From: Bacteroidota bacterium
Lineage (GTDB): Bacteria > Bacteroidota > Bacteroidia > 2-12-FULL-35-15
NCBI GenBank assembly: GCA_023251805.1
Contig: JAHEYB010000003.1
Location: 1-64,000 of the forward strand
Length of the DNA stretch: 64,000 nt
Reading direction: 5' to 3'
The first letter of the stretch is position 1; every line of letters starts with the position of its first letter. Both the position numbers and the translations under genes were made by a program. Under the pieces are notes generated by a model. It ran no database searches. It was given only the letters and a program-made list of their open reading frames with translations, and had not been told where the DNA came from. This document shows positions 32,393 to 41,645 of the stretch, one piece after another.

Positions 32393-33925
32393 ATGAAAAT
32401 CAATATCATCGGAGGAGGCGTTTCAGGTTTAACTGCAGGAATCTATTTGCAGATGAACGGATTTGAAACGCATATTTTCGAGAAACACTCCATCCCCGGA
32501 GGCCTGTGTACCAGCTGGAAAAAAGGTGAATATACATTTGATAGTTGTGCACATTGGATTTTAGGTTCTGATACCGGTTCTTCTTTCTACAAAATCTGGT
32601 CAGAGATTTTGGATATGAAAAAAATTGCTTTTTGCAATCATGCTATTCGGGTAGAAGTAGGAACAAAAGAGCACGCAAATAAATACGGAGAGAAAAATTT
32701 CAAACTCTACACTAATCTCACCGAGCTAGAAAACTACATGATTGATTTGGCTCCGGAAGATACCAAAGAAATCAAAAAGTTTATTAAGCCAATGCGCATC
32801 ATGCAGAAGTTTGATTTGCCTCCTATCATAGATGATTTGCCATTCTTTCAATCGATGCTACGAAGCATCAAAATGGCGAAGTATTTAGAATTCTTATACT
32901 GGTTTCTAAAAATAAAAAACTACACCAATTATACGTACGCAAAAAAATTCAAGAATGCATTCCTCCGCGAAAGCTTTGAATTGCTATACGATGGCGAAGA
33001 GGTAAACATGATGGTTTTAACAATGCCATTATCTGTATTTGATAAAAAAAGTGCGGGTTATCCTATTGGTGGCTCAATGGCCTTTGCTAAAAAAATTGAG
33101 GAGACCTACGTAAAACTAGGCGGAACGATGCATTATAAAACGCCTGTAAAGAAAATTATTACAGAAGATGGAATCGCGAAAGGTTTGTTAGTACGAAACG
33201 AAGTAAAACATTTTTCCGATTTAACTTTGTCGGCAGCCGACTGGAATTTTACTGCTTTTGAAGCCCTGGATGGAAAATTTGCAGACCAACACATGTTGGA
33301 TGTTAGGGAACTGAAAAAGATGGAAGTATTTTATTCCGTAATGCAATTTTCATTTGGCATTGGAAAAGATTTAAGTGAATGGCCACATTTTTTCAGAGTT
33401 CCTATGAACGAACCGCTTATCTCTCCCGATGGCTCGAGCTATCCACGCTTTGAGGTACACATTTACAACTACGATAATACACTTGCTCCGAAAGGAAAAA
33501 CTTCTGTAACTGTAAGTTACTATACTACCAACAGAGATTTTTGGATTGATGCCAGAAAAAATGATCGTCCGAAATACCGACAAGCAAAAGAAGAATTCAC
33601 ACAAAAAATTATTGATTTGTTAGATAAAACATTGGGAGGAATAAAAGATTCTATTGAAGTGATTGACATTGCCACACCTGCTACATTCCAACGTTACACA
33701 GGAAACTGGAAAGGAAGTACTCAAGGCTGGTTACCGGGGAAAAATTTATTAGCCAAATCTCCTGTTGGATTTAAATTTCCAGGATTAAAAAACTTTTACT
33801 ACTCAAGTCACTGGAACCAACCCGGTGGCGGCTTACCAATCGCCATTAAAACAGGCAGAGATGTTGCAAAATTAATTTGCAAAGAACATAACGTAAAGTT
33901 TAAAGTCACTCCTCAAACGAAGTAG
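32393..33925 (+). CDS. NAD(P)/FAD-dependent oxidoreductase, CrtI/retinol saturase-like
   Basis: 510-residue flavoenzyme of the phytoene desaturase/carotenoid isomerase/all-trans-retinol 13,14-reductase group. The dinucleotide fold opens the protein (IGGGVSGLTAGIYLQMNGFE), followed by HSIPGGLCTSWKKGEYTFD, the equivalent of the GG-doublet region. A mid-protein YPIGGSMAFAKKIEETYVKLG is typical of these enzymes. The end motif HWNQPGGGLPIAIKTGRDVA is the C-terminal FAD-contacting stretch. The natural substrate, polyene or lipid, is not predictable. A second family member follows at 34029; the two are divergent in sequence, so they are not a recent duplication. Confidence 0.83.
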   Translation: MKINIIGGGVSGLTAGIYLQMNGFETHIFEKHSIPGGLCTSWKKGEYTFDSCAHWILGSDTGSSFYKIWSEILDMKKIAFCNHAIRVEVGTKEHANKYGEKNFKLYTNLTELENYMIDLAPEDTKEIKKFIKPMRIMQKFDLPPIIDDLPFFQSMLRSIKMAKYLEFLYWFLKIKNYTNYTYAKKFKNAFLRESFELLYDGEEVNMMVLTMPLSVFDKKSAGYPIGGSMAFAKKIEETYVKLGGTMHYKTPVKKIITEDGIAKGLLVRNEVKHFSDLTLSAADWNFTAFEALDGKFADQHMLDVRELKKMEVFYSVMQFSFGIGKDLSEWPHFFRVPMNEPLISPDGSSYPRFEVHIYNYDNTLAPKGKTSVTVSYYTTNRDFWIDARKNDRPKYRQAKEEFTQKIIDLLDKTLGGIKDSIEVIDIATPATFQRYTGNWKGSTQGWLPGKNLLAKSPVGFKFPGLKNFYYSSHWNQPGGGLPIAIKTGRDVAKLICKEHNVKFKVTPQTK

Positions 33926-34028
33926 TGTTAGGGAGCACTAAAATGAACTCACACAAAATTCAATTTCCTACAAACTTTTTACTCTATTCCCCAATAAATA
34001 AGTTTATCTTAGTTCTAGGATAAACAAA

Positions 34029-35621
34029 ATGAAAAACCTCTACTCTTCCGAACTAACAAAATCATCTTACGATACCATTATCATTGGTTCGGGTGTGGGT
34101 GGATTAACCACTGCCGTGTTCTTAGCAAAAGCAGGAAAAAAGGTGTTGGTTTTAGAAAAGCATTATGTTCCCGGTGGTTTTACTCATACTTTCAAAAGAA
34201 AAAAATTTGAATGGGATGTAGGCGTTCACTATGTTGGACAAGTAAATTTAAAGGATAATTTAATGCGAAAAGCATTTGATTATTTGTCCGATGGAAAATT
34301 GAAATGGGCTGATATGGGTGAAATTTATGATCAAACCATAATTGAAGGAGCCATCTATAACTTTAAAAAAGGCAGAGAAAATCAAATCAATCAAATGATT
34401 GATTACTTTCCAAAAGAAGAAAAAGCCATACGTGCATATTACAGCTTAGTAAAAAACATTGGAGCAAATTATACTACATTTTTTTCGGAACGAACAATGC
34501 CTTTTTGGTTGAGTAAAACTATTGGCTATTTTATGAGAAGGAAATTTTATGCCTATTCTCAAAAAACAACAGCAGAAGTATTACATAGCTTAAATTGTAG
34601 CGAAAAATTAATTGCTGTACTATGCGCTCAATGTGGTAACTATGGCTTATCTCCAAATGAAAGTAGTTTTGCTATCCATGGAATGATTGTAGAACATTTT
34701 ATTGAAGGTGGAAATTACCCGGTTGGCGGTGCATCCAGCATTCACAAAAAATTAATTGAAGTGATTGAAGCAAATAAAGGAATAGTAGCAATAAAAGCCG
34801 ATGTAAAAAACATCATTATTGAAAACAACAAAGCCATTGGAGTAGAAATGAGCAATGGCGATAAGCTTTATTCAAAAACAGTTGTTAGTAATGCCGGAGC
34901 TCATAACACTTTCAATAAATTAATTTCAAAATGTATTCAAAAAGAAGAAAATACGACTAACTTAAATAAAATTAAACCTTCTGTTTCCCATGTTTGCATT
35001 TATGTTGGATTAAATGCCAGTGATGAAGAATTAAATTTACCAAAACATAACATATGGCTCTTCGATAATTATCAAATTGATGAATCGCAGGCGCATCACT
35101 TAAAAACAAAAAACAGCCCTTCTCCCATTTCGTATATTTCTTTCCCATCAGCTAAAGATCCTGATTGGCAAAAAAAACACCCAGGAACTTCCACAATACA
35201 AGTTTTAGGCTCATTCCCGTATGAATGGATGAAAGAATGGGAAGAAGGTAAATGGCAAAAAAGAGGGGAAGAATATGAAAAAAAGAAAGAAGAAATAAAA
35301 AATGATTTATTGGGCAAACTTTTAAAAACCTTACCACAATTAAAAGATAAAATTGAAATTTGTGAATTATCAACGCCTCTTTCTACAAAACATTTTAGCA
35401 ATTATTCGAATGGAGAAATTTATGGATTAGAGCATACTCCAGCCAGATTTAATCTGATGCAATTAAGAGCCAAAACAAATTATAAAAATTTATTTTTAAC
35501 CGGTCAAGATATTGTTTGCGTTGGCGTGGGAGCAGCAATGTTTTCAGGACTAATTACATCTGTAGCCATTTTGAAAAGAAATTTGCTGTGGAAAGTAATT
35601 AGGTATAAGCTAGTGGAATAA
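34029..35621 (+). CDS. NAD(P)/FAD-dependent oxidoreductase, carotenoid isomerase/retinol saturase-like
   Basis: 530-residue relative of the preceding enzyme. The FAD fold reads IIGSGVGGLTTAVFLAKAGK with EKHYVPGGFTHTFKRKKFEWD after it. The YPVGGASSIHKKLIEVIEANKG block and the C-terminal GQDIVCVGVGAAMFSGLITS complete the family pattern. Similar proteins in eukaryotes saturate the 13,14 bond of retinol; in bacteria they act on carotenoids, polyenes or unknown lipids. A TATCTTAG sequence about 20 nt before the ATG resembles a promoter. It ends exactly where the convergent minus-strand gene ends, with no terminator in between. Confidence 0.82.
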   Translation: MKNLYSSELTKSSYDTIIIGSGVGGLTTAVFLAKAGKKVLVLEKHYVPGGFTHTFKRKKFEWDVGVHYVGQVNLKDNLMRKAFDYLSDGKLKWADMGEIYDQTIIEGAIYNFKKGRENQINQMIDYFPKEEKAIRAYYSLVKNIGANYTTFFSERTMPFWLSKTIGYFMRRKFYAYSQKTTAEVLHSLNCSEKLIAVLCAQCGNYGLSPNESSFAIHGMIVEHFIEGGNYPVGGASSIHKKLIEVIEANKGIVAIKADVKNIIIENNKAIGVEMSNGDKLYSKTVVSNAGAHNTFNKLISKCIQKEENTTNLNKIKPSVSHVCIYVGLNASDEELNLPKHNIWLFDNYQIDESQAHHLKTKNSPSPISYISFPSAKDPDWQKKHPGTSTIQVLGSFPYEWMKEWEEGKWQKRGEEYEKKKEEIKNDLLGKLLKTLPQLKDKIEICELSTPLSTKHFSNYSNGEIYGLEHTPARFNLMQLRAKTNYKNLFLTGQDIVCVGVGAAMFSGLITSVAILKRNLLWKVIRYKLVE

Positions 35622-36419
35622 TTAGAAAGCGAGGAAGCCGATTCCGACATGGAAATTAAACAATTGTTGTCGCCCAATTCTTGAATTAGAATATCGTTTA
35701 TAATACATTTCAATTGTGCTGTACGAATCATCTGAAGTTAAACTAACAATATTCATAGCAGGAGTGAGTCCGAACCTTATCCCATAATCTATCACAATTT
35801 TATCATTAATAATATGCTCACGGCCAATTGTATATGCGATAGCAACATTTACATAATTATATTCTCCTGTACCAAGCGTAAATAATGTATCATCAACAGG
35901 GTCAGAAGTTACCGACTTCATAAAGTTAGTATTATCATACATGATTTTTTCGAATAATAAAATCATTTCCAATTTATTATATTTCCCAACTGGAGCAATA
36001 CAGCCACTTTTAAACGATTTAACACCCAAAGAAATATTTGTAGAAGTAAGCAAAGCAGGCTTAGAATAGTTGCCACCATATTTTGCGCCACCCGGATAAG
36101 GATAATCACGATACGAAGCGCCATTAATAAATCCATCATGCCCTCCTCTGTCATAAGCCACACCTGTTCTTAAATATTGACCAGATAAACAAACAACTTT
36201 CCTTTGCTTATAGACATATTCAAAATTTAAACAATGTACATTATTCAGAGATAGTGATGCCTCATCCATATAACCCGCATTATTTGGTCCAGGACCAACC
36301 AAACCAACCATAAAATAATTGGAATAACTAAGCACAGCACGCTTACCCATGTATCCTGCAATTTGAGAAGATGCATGCGAACTAATAAAAAGAAATAAAA
36401 AAACTTTAATATATTTCAT
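35622..36419 (-). CDS. Exported barrel-like protein of unknown function
   Basis: I do not recognise this 265-residue protein. It has a signal peptide (MKYIKVFLFLFISSHASSQ). The mature part is rich in Gly, Tyr and Asn, with strand-like segments (AVLSYSNYFMVGLVG, LNFEYVYKQRKVVCLSGQYL, VIDYGIRFGLTPAMN) and a C-terminal LFNFHVGIGFLAF strand ending in Phe. These are features expected of a small outer-membrane beta-barrel. It is 1 nt behind the M48 protease gene (36421-38649) and probably co-transcribed with it and the gene at 38657. Four-gene co-expression with secreted proteins suggests envelope function. Confidence 0.55.
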   Translation of the reverse strand: MKYIKVFLFLFISSHASSQIAGYMGKRAVLSYSNYFMVGLVGPGPNNAGYMDEASLSLNNVHCLNFEYVYKQRKVVCLSGQYLRTGVAYDRGGHDGFINGASYRDYPYPGGAKYGGNYSKPALLTSTNISLGVKSFKSGCIAPVGKYNKLEMILLFEKIMYDNTNFMKSVTSDPVDDTLFTLGTGEYNYVNVAIAYTIGREHIINDKIVIDYGIRFGLTPAMNIVSLTSDDSYSTIEMYYKRYSNSRIGRQQLFNFHVGIGFLAF

Positions 36420-36420
36420 T

Positions 36421-38649
36421 CTATTTAGGTTTTTTTGTAACGTACATTAATGAATTATAAACAAAAGACGTAATTAAATCGGTATTGTCTTTTGATTTTG
36501 TATAACGGGTTTCGTATTTCATTACTTCACCCGATTCCATATTAAATAAGATAAAAAAGTAGGTATTGTGTGATTTTCTGCCTTTTTCATTGTAAACTCC
36601 CGACCATGCAAGGTATTTAGTACCGTATTTTTCTATTAACGATTTCATTTCTTCTGTACCAACTATCAATTCATCAGAGCTATCACCATGATTAAAACGT
36701 TCAGTCAGCCAATCATTTAAAATACTATTCAAATTATAACGATCCATATCTGCAGTCGTCATATTTTTTGTACTAATCATTTCATAGCCCAACTTCAATT
36801 TATCGGCACACTTTTTCTGAATCTCATTTAGTTTTATTTGTTTGTCCTCCGATTCATAATAGTTTATCATTTCCTGACCGGCCGCTGTTTTTACCTTCAT
36901 ATAAAATGGTTCCAAAAACAGCACTTTATCAATGCCCAAAAGAGTGTATTTATTCTTGTTCTCCTTGGCGATTTGTTCTTCTATTTTTCTTCTCTCTTTA
37001 TAAGTGAGATTATCTTTCTTTTCTTCTGCTTTATGGGTCAAGCCTTTCCCAGCTTTTGTAAAACGTTTTACAAAATCTGCATCTTGCAACAACCCAGCAA
37101 AAGCATATTTCGTGAAATTTTCGTCAGTAGCAATTTCTACCTTCTGTTGCTGCTTCTTAATTTTAGAGTATTTACTTTCTTCTGCTGTTGTATCAATTGT
37201 TTCCACAACCACTTTTGCAGTATCCATTGCTTTTAATTCGGCTTTTGTAGATTTAGAAAAGTCATTCAGATAAAGTTGATTTGAATTCACCATTTCGGAA
37301 AACAAACTATCTGTCAACATGTTTAAAAAAGTATCGTTTGGATTTTTTTTCAATGCTCTGAAAGTATATGAAAGCGCTATTGTATTTAATTCCTTCGCAT
37401 CTAAATTATCCAACATATAATAAACACGTTGAGAAGCACCTTCAATTTTTTCATAATCAGGAATGGAGTAGCTTTTAGATGAAAGACGCGCATTATTAGC
37501 AATACTATAAACGTATTTCGATCTATCTCTTGAGTTGGATTTACTAATAGTAATGTTGTAAAGTGATTTAGAAACAATCTTTTTTAAATATACATTATCA
37601 GGATATTTTTCTAGAAGAATATAAGACGCATATATTGCATTTATATAATCTCTGTTAATTAAATATAATCTGCACGATTCAAATCGGGCTATTTCTCGTG
37701 CTTTTTTAAATTCCTCCTCTGAAATAATATACTTTTTTCGCGATGGCTCATCCGAAACTGTTAATTCAGACTCAACAGCACCTCTTCTCTTGCGGATATT
37801 CGGATGAGTACTTTTTGTATCATCATAATCATCATTAGCTTTTATTTCCGATGTCTTTTTTAAAAAAACAGTATCCGGTAAAACCAAAAATTCGTCTTCA
37901 AAAAAAGATTTTTTAAAATCAACTAATTCAAAAGGCAAATAAGAATATTGTAAAACATCAAAAGCACCATTCAATGCTTTTACACTGTATTTCGACTCTT
38001 TAATCCTAACCAAACCTTCTGCATCCGCTTCCGTTTCATTTTCCTGCGAAAAACGATATTTTGCAATGTCTCTTGCTTCGTAAGAGCCTGTTTCGTAAGT
38101 ACTTGTTCCCCTATCCAATTTTATATTTTCGATGTATTGATTTACTGAATGTTTTTTGACCACATGTGTAATTTCGTGTGCTAAAACATATGCCAATTGT
38201 GCCTCATTTTCCAATTGAGCAAGTAAGCCAACATTGATAAAAATAAAACCTTTGTCAAAAGCATGTGCATTCACATCAGGGGATTTGGTGATATAAATGT
38301 GAATTTGTTTTCTAAGTTCTGGATCGTTTTTCAATAACTCATCCGCTACTTTATTAACATAATTTCCCAAGACATCATTCACCAACACATCCCCACTCAA
38401 CAATAAATCTCTCAAAAAGTAATTACTGGATGTGATAAATTGTTGCTTCGCCATTCTATCTGTTCCGTAACCTATCGTTTTTAAATCATCTTCCGACAAT
38501 GCACGAGCTGTTTTTAAAAATTCCTCGGGCAAAGCACCGGATGACTTCAAAGGAGTATAATCAGCTGCATACTGACTATAAACTGTATTACAACATAATA
38601 GCAAAGCTATTAGGGAACAAATTATATTTTTTGAAACTACTTTTATCAT
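36421..38649 (-). CDS. Exported M48-family metalloprotease with long C-terminal extension
   Basis: 742-residue protein with signal peptide (MIKVVSKNIICSLIALLLC, ending in YSQ). The zinc motif HEITH at 158-162 lies in QLAYVLAHEITHVVKKHS, and the third ligand Glu207 is in ETEADAEG, so the peptidase site is intact. Asp/Lys-rich helices typical of TPR-like repeats follow from about 330. The last 300 residues are a mixed region with no motif I know, including a coiled Lys/Glu segment (about 545-575). Periplasmic M48 proteases such as BepA and LoiP act in outer-membrane protein quality control; the same role is inferred here. It is 7 nt downstream of the gene at 38657. Confidence 0.8.
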   Translation of the reverse strand: MIKVVSKNIICSLIALLLCCNTVYSQYAADYTPLKSSGALPEEFLKTARALSEDDLKTIGYGTDRMAKQQFITSSNYFLRDLLLSGDVLVNDVLGNYVNKVADELLKNDPELRKQIHIYITKSPDVNAHAFDKGFIFINVGLLAQLENEAQLAYVLAHEITHVVKKHSVNQYIENIKLDRGTSTYETGSYEARDIAKYRFSQENETEADAEGLVRIKESKYSVKALNGAFDVLQYSYLPFELVDFKKSFFEDEFLVLPDTVFLKKTSEIKANDDYDDTKSTHPNIRKRRGAVESELTVSDEPSRKKYIISEEEFKKAREIARFESCRLYLINRDYINAIYASYILLEKYPDNVYLKKIVSKSLYNITISKSNSRDRSKYVYSIANNARLSSKSYSIPDYEKIEGASQRVYYMLDNLDAKELNTIALSYTFRALKKNPNDTFLNMLTDSLFSEMVNSNQLYLNDFSKSTKAELKAMDTAKVVVETIDTTAEESKYSKIKKQQQKVEIATDENFTKYAFAGLLQDADFVKRFTKAGKGLTHKAEEKKDNLTYKERRKIEEQIAKENKNKYTLLGIDKVLFLEPFYMKVKTAAGQEMINYYESEDKQIKLNEIQKKCADKLKLGYEMISTKNMTTADMDRYNLNSILNDWLTERFNHGDSSDELIVGTEEMKSLIEKYGTKYLAWSGVYNEKGRKSHNTYFFILFNMESGEVMKYETRYTKSKDNTDLITSFVYNSLMYVTKKPK

Positions 38650-38656
38650 TTACAAA

Positions 38657-40234
38657 TTATTTAATATCAATTGAAAAAAGCATATTTTTTTTCTTTTTTC
38701 TTTCAACAGCAACTAAATTATTTTTTCTACCATCAATGAATCTACGCATATATAAATTCGTTTCAAATTGCTCTGCAGCACCCAAATTGTATTTTTTCAC
38801 ATCTCCTTTTTCATTGATTTCCACTCCAGCAATAAACCCACCTTTTCGATTTAAGTGAACACGAGGAGCTTCATTTTCTTTCAAACTAAAATTATCAAGA
38901 TGATCCAAATAAAATAAATGCACATGATTTCCTTTCACAGCAGAAGACAATGAAATCCCTTCTCCAGCTGCATCGTTAGCATGCTGACGCTTAGGAATTT
39001 TTCTAATCCAGCCCAAATTTCCAGCAGCATCAATACTGAACACAAAAATATCATTGGCATACGTATCGTACGTTGTGGTAGTGGTTTTTCCATTATAACT
39101 TGTACTAACTATCACATAATAAATTTCAGAAACAATTATGGTAGAACCATTTTCAAGGAAATGAATATTTTTTATTTCAAGATTACTAATTCCTAAATCC
39201 TTTTTCTCGTTTCCTTCATTTTTCTTTTCTCTCTTCTCCAATTTCTCTTTTTCTCTGTCCGTCATAAAAGATTTAATCAAGTCCGATGGAATTTCATAAT
39301 ACCCTCCTCCTAATTTAGAGAACTTACCACTTGTAGGATCTAGCTTAACCATAAACGCTCCATCAATAGAAGGGTTTCCACTTTTAGAATAAAAACCTGC
39401 AACCACAATATTGTTATTTTTGTCTTCATATAAGTAAGTTGTCCTAGGAGTATAATCATCAATTTTTAATTCGATGATTTTAGGTTCCTTCCTATCTTTT
39501 GAATAAACTAAAATTTCAAAGTGGATATCTGCCTCTCTACCTTCACTATCTCTCACTCTAATTAAATAATATAATTTCCCATCGTTTGATACTTGGAAAT
39601 CCAAGGTTGTCATTTTTGCTTCTGAATAAGGCATTTCATATTCGCCTCCCCAAATTTGTTTTAAATTTTCATCCATCATATAAAATCCGAACTCTTGCTT
39701 ATTCAAAACATCTTTTCTTTCTCTATTGAACAAACTTGATTTATAAAAAAATTTCGTTTTATCGTTTGAAACAGAAACACCATATCCATAAACTCCACGG
39801 GAGGATTCAAATAATTTAACCGGCTGGCCTACAACATCCAATGAAGCAGGGGAAAATTCAACAGCAGAAATTCCCTCCGTTTTTGTTTCCTTAAAAACTT
39901 CTTTCACAAAAATGTATGACTTTTTATTAAAAACTAATACGCGTTCTAAATACGACTTTTTGTTATCGTACAATGCCTTCACATTTGGCATATTGCTATT
40001 GCTTTGTGCTAACTCTTTAGTGAAAACCTGCAAGCCTATTTTATCCAACTTCTCTCCTTTCGCAAAAAGTAATATAACTCCTCCATCGGCATAAGGACAA
40101 GTTTGTGACAAGGGCATTCCATCGCTACTCTCAAATTCATCTGAATGATTAATTGTATATGGGGTTTTCTGTGAAAATAAACCATTGCAAAAAAGCAATA
40201 GCGCAATAATAGGAGTACTAAATCTATAATTCAT
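38657..40234 (-). CDS. Exported protein of unknown function, propeller-like
   Basis: 525 residues with a signal peptide (MNYRFSTPIIALLLFCNGLFSQ). I recognise no named family. Repeating segments with a DGKLYYLIRV, ENGSTIIVSEIYYV and GNHVHLFYLDHLDN character look like blades of a beta-propeller. A highly charged insertion, TDREKEKLEKREKKNEGNEK, occurs at about residues 330-350. There is no OmpA, SPOR or sorting domain, so a periplasmic location is expected. It is the first gene of a minus-strand unit with the M48 protease and the small barrel protein. Confidence 0.55.
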   Translation of the reverse strand: MNYRFSTPIIALLLFCNGLFSQKTPYTINHSDEFESSDGMPLSQTCPYADGGVILLFAKGEKLDKIGLQVFTKELAQSNSNMPNVKALYDNKKSYLERVLVFNKKSYIFVKEVFKETKTEGISAVEFSPASLDVVGQPVKLFESSRGVYGYGVSVSNDKTKFFYKSSLFNRERKDVLNKQEFGFYMMDENLKQIWGGEYEMPYSEAKMTTLDFQVSNDGKLYYLIRVRDSEGREADIHFEILVYSKDRKEPKIIELKIDDYTPRTTYLYEDKNNNIVVAGFYSKSGNPSIDGAFMVKLDPTSGKFSKLGGGYYEIPSDLIKSFMTDREKEKLEKREKKNEGNEKKDLGISNLEIKNIHFLENGSTIIVSEIYYVIVSTSYNGKTTTTTYDTYANDIFVFSIDAAGNLGWIRKIPKRQHANDAAGEGISLSSAVKGNHVHLFYLDHLDNFSLKENEAPRVHLNRKGGFIAGVEINEKGDVKKYNLGAAEQFETNLYMRRFIDGRKNNLVAVERKKKKNMLFSIDIK

Positions 40235-40262
40235 CGTTTCATTATTTAATTTGACTACAAGA

Positions 40263-40300
40263 TAAAAAAAAATCCCGCTCCAATTACTTGAAGCGGGATT
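40263..40300 (-). terminator. Intrinsic terminator after the gene at 40318-40935
   Basis: Perfect 9-bp arms AATCCCGCT (40271-40279) and AGCGGGATT (40292-40300) with a 12-nt loop, preceded on the plus strand by an A-run (40263-40270). On the minus strand this gives a GC stem followed by eight T residues, 18 nt after the stop codon. Confidence 0.85.
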
Positions 40301-40317
40301 TTAAGGTAAAAAGGTAT

Positions 40318-40935
40318 TTATTTCATTTTTTTTGCCATCGTCACTCCCACTACTTTTCCTGCCTTAGCATAACATTCTTTGATAGCATTAGAAGGATCAA
40401 AATCCCAGTCACTACCACCTGATGCCAAAACTCCTTGCGCAGTAATAAGTCCTTTTGCCATTACTTTACCGGATGAAATTTCTATCCAAGAAATTTCGAA
40501 TCTGCAAAAAGGATTTTGTTTCATTACAACAGAATTGAATCCCGGCTCAGTCATTACTGTTTTTACGTAAATGGTATATTTTGCATCTTTTGCACCTTTT
40601 GATGCTGTGGCGTTTGCTTTTCCTTTAAACAACATTTTATTGATTAACTCATCAAACATTGGCTCGTAAATAGACGCTCTGTTGTTTTTCCATTTTTCTG
40701 CCCATTTATCACCTTTCCCCGGCTGTTTTGCATTCCCTTTGTCAACTTTCTCCTTCAAATATTCTGATTCCGGTTTTTTACCAACCAGCATATCGTCATA
40801 ATTGTATTCAATATTAAACGATTTTTGCCCTTTTAAGAATGACAAACTTTTATCTCCTTCAATAATTTTTTGGGCACTTGCTGCTCCTGCAATGGTCAAA
40901 AAAGCAATAATAGCAACGAATTTTAATTTTTTCAT
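40318..40935 (-). CDS. Exported protein of unknown function, paralogue 1
   Basis: 205-residue protein with signal peptide (MKKLKFVAIIAFLTIAGAASAQ). It is not a family I can name. Visible features are a FNIEYNYDDMLVG strand pair, YLKEKVDKGNA, FDELINKML, and DAKYTIYVKTVMTEPGFNS. The same order is found in the next gene upstream (41017-41625): YDYSEMMM, YLEKIKAELNQA, FEELWNKYY, DAKYTLTVKVTVVFPG. The two are therefore diverged tandem paralogues. A terminator follows, and a promoter-like box lies upstream, so it is probably its own transcription unit. Confidence 0.65.
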   Translation of the reverse strand: MKKLKFVAIIAFLTIAGAASAQKIIEGDKSLSFLKGQKSFNIEYNYDDMLVGKKPESEYLKEKVDKGNAKQPGKGDKWAEKWKNNRASIYEPMFDELINKMLFKGKANATASKGAKDAKYTIYVKTVMTEPGFNSVVMKQNPFCRFEISWIEISSGKVMAKGLITAQGVLASGGSDWDFDPSNAIKECYAKAGKVVGVTMAKKMK

Positions 40936-40975
40936 AGTTTTATTTTTTGAGGTTTATTGTTTCAATTAGTAAAAA

Positions 40976-40983
40976 CAAATGTA
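40976..40983 (-). promoter_or_regulatory. TAnnTTTG box upstream of paralogue 1
   Basis: On the minus strand the sequence is TACATTTG, a consensus -7 box, 41 nt before the ATG at 40935. No TTTG is present at the ideal -33 spacing. Confidence 0.4.
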
Positions 40984-41016
40984 TTTATTTTAAATAAGAA
41001 AAACTATCATATTCAA

Positions 41017-41625
41017 TTAATTGTTGTCCTTTATGTATTTTGTATAAGACTTTGCAATTTTTGCAAAAGAGCCTTCCACACAATAACCGGAATTTGCAGC
41101 AGCACACATTGCCCCACCCTGCACATGTTTTATGGTTGATTTAGAAAGAATCACACTTGGTTTATTCGTTTCCGTAATGATAAAGTCGCAAGTTATCCAA
41201 GCGGGAATAGCCCCAATCCCTCCCGAAGAAAACTGGCCCGGGAAAACAACTGTTACTTTTACAGTTAAGGTATATTTCGCATCTGTATTGGATTGGCTCA
41301 AATTAAGTTTACCATAATATTTATTCCATAACTCTTCAAATTTGAATGGCCAACCTGTTTTTTTTGAGGCTTCCCAATTTACAAGAAACTCATCTCCTCT
41401 CCCGGCAACAGCCTGATTTAATTCGGCTTTAATTTTCTCCAAATAAACAGGCTCTGTAGAACCATCTGACATCATCATTTCTGAGTAGTCGTACTTCACC
41501 ATCAGTTTGGTTTGATTTCCTAACATGTTCACAGAGCCTTCTGTTTGGTAAACAAGCTGGGCCATTGATTTCTCACCTATCAAAAGTGCGACAAATAAAA
41601 CTAGAATTGCAGATTTCTTAATCAT
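41017..41625 (-). CDS. Exported protein of unknown function, paralogue 2
   Basis: 202 residues with signal peptide (MIKKSAILVLFVALLIGEKSMA). It is a diverged paralogue of the protein at 40318-40935, sharing the Tyr-Asp strand, the Y-L-E/K-K helix, the FxELxNK helix and the DAKYT strand. It differs by a Gly-rich FSSGGIGAIPAW loop and several Cys residues near the C-terminus (CAAANSGYC), which paralogue 1 lacks. No enzymatic motif. The ligase gene starts upstream at 42932, and its stop is 20 nt from this start, so read-through from the ligase gene is possible. Confidence 0.62.
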   Translation of the reverse strand: MIKKSAILVLFVALLIGEKSMAQLVYQTEGSVNMLGNQTKLMVKYDYSEMMMSDGSTEPVYLEKIKAELNQAVAGRGDEFLVNWEASKKTGWPFKFEELWNKYYGKLNLSQSNTDAKYTLTVKVTVVFPGQFSSGGIGAIPAWITCDFIITETNKPSVILSKSTIKHVQGGAMCAAANSGYCVEGSFAKIAKSYTKYIKDNN

Positions 41626-41645
41626 ATGAATTGTTTTTAATTTAT

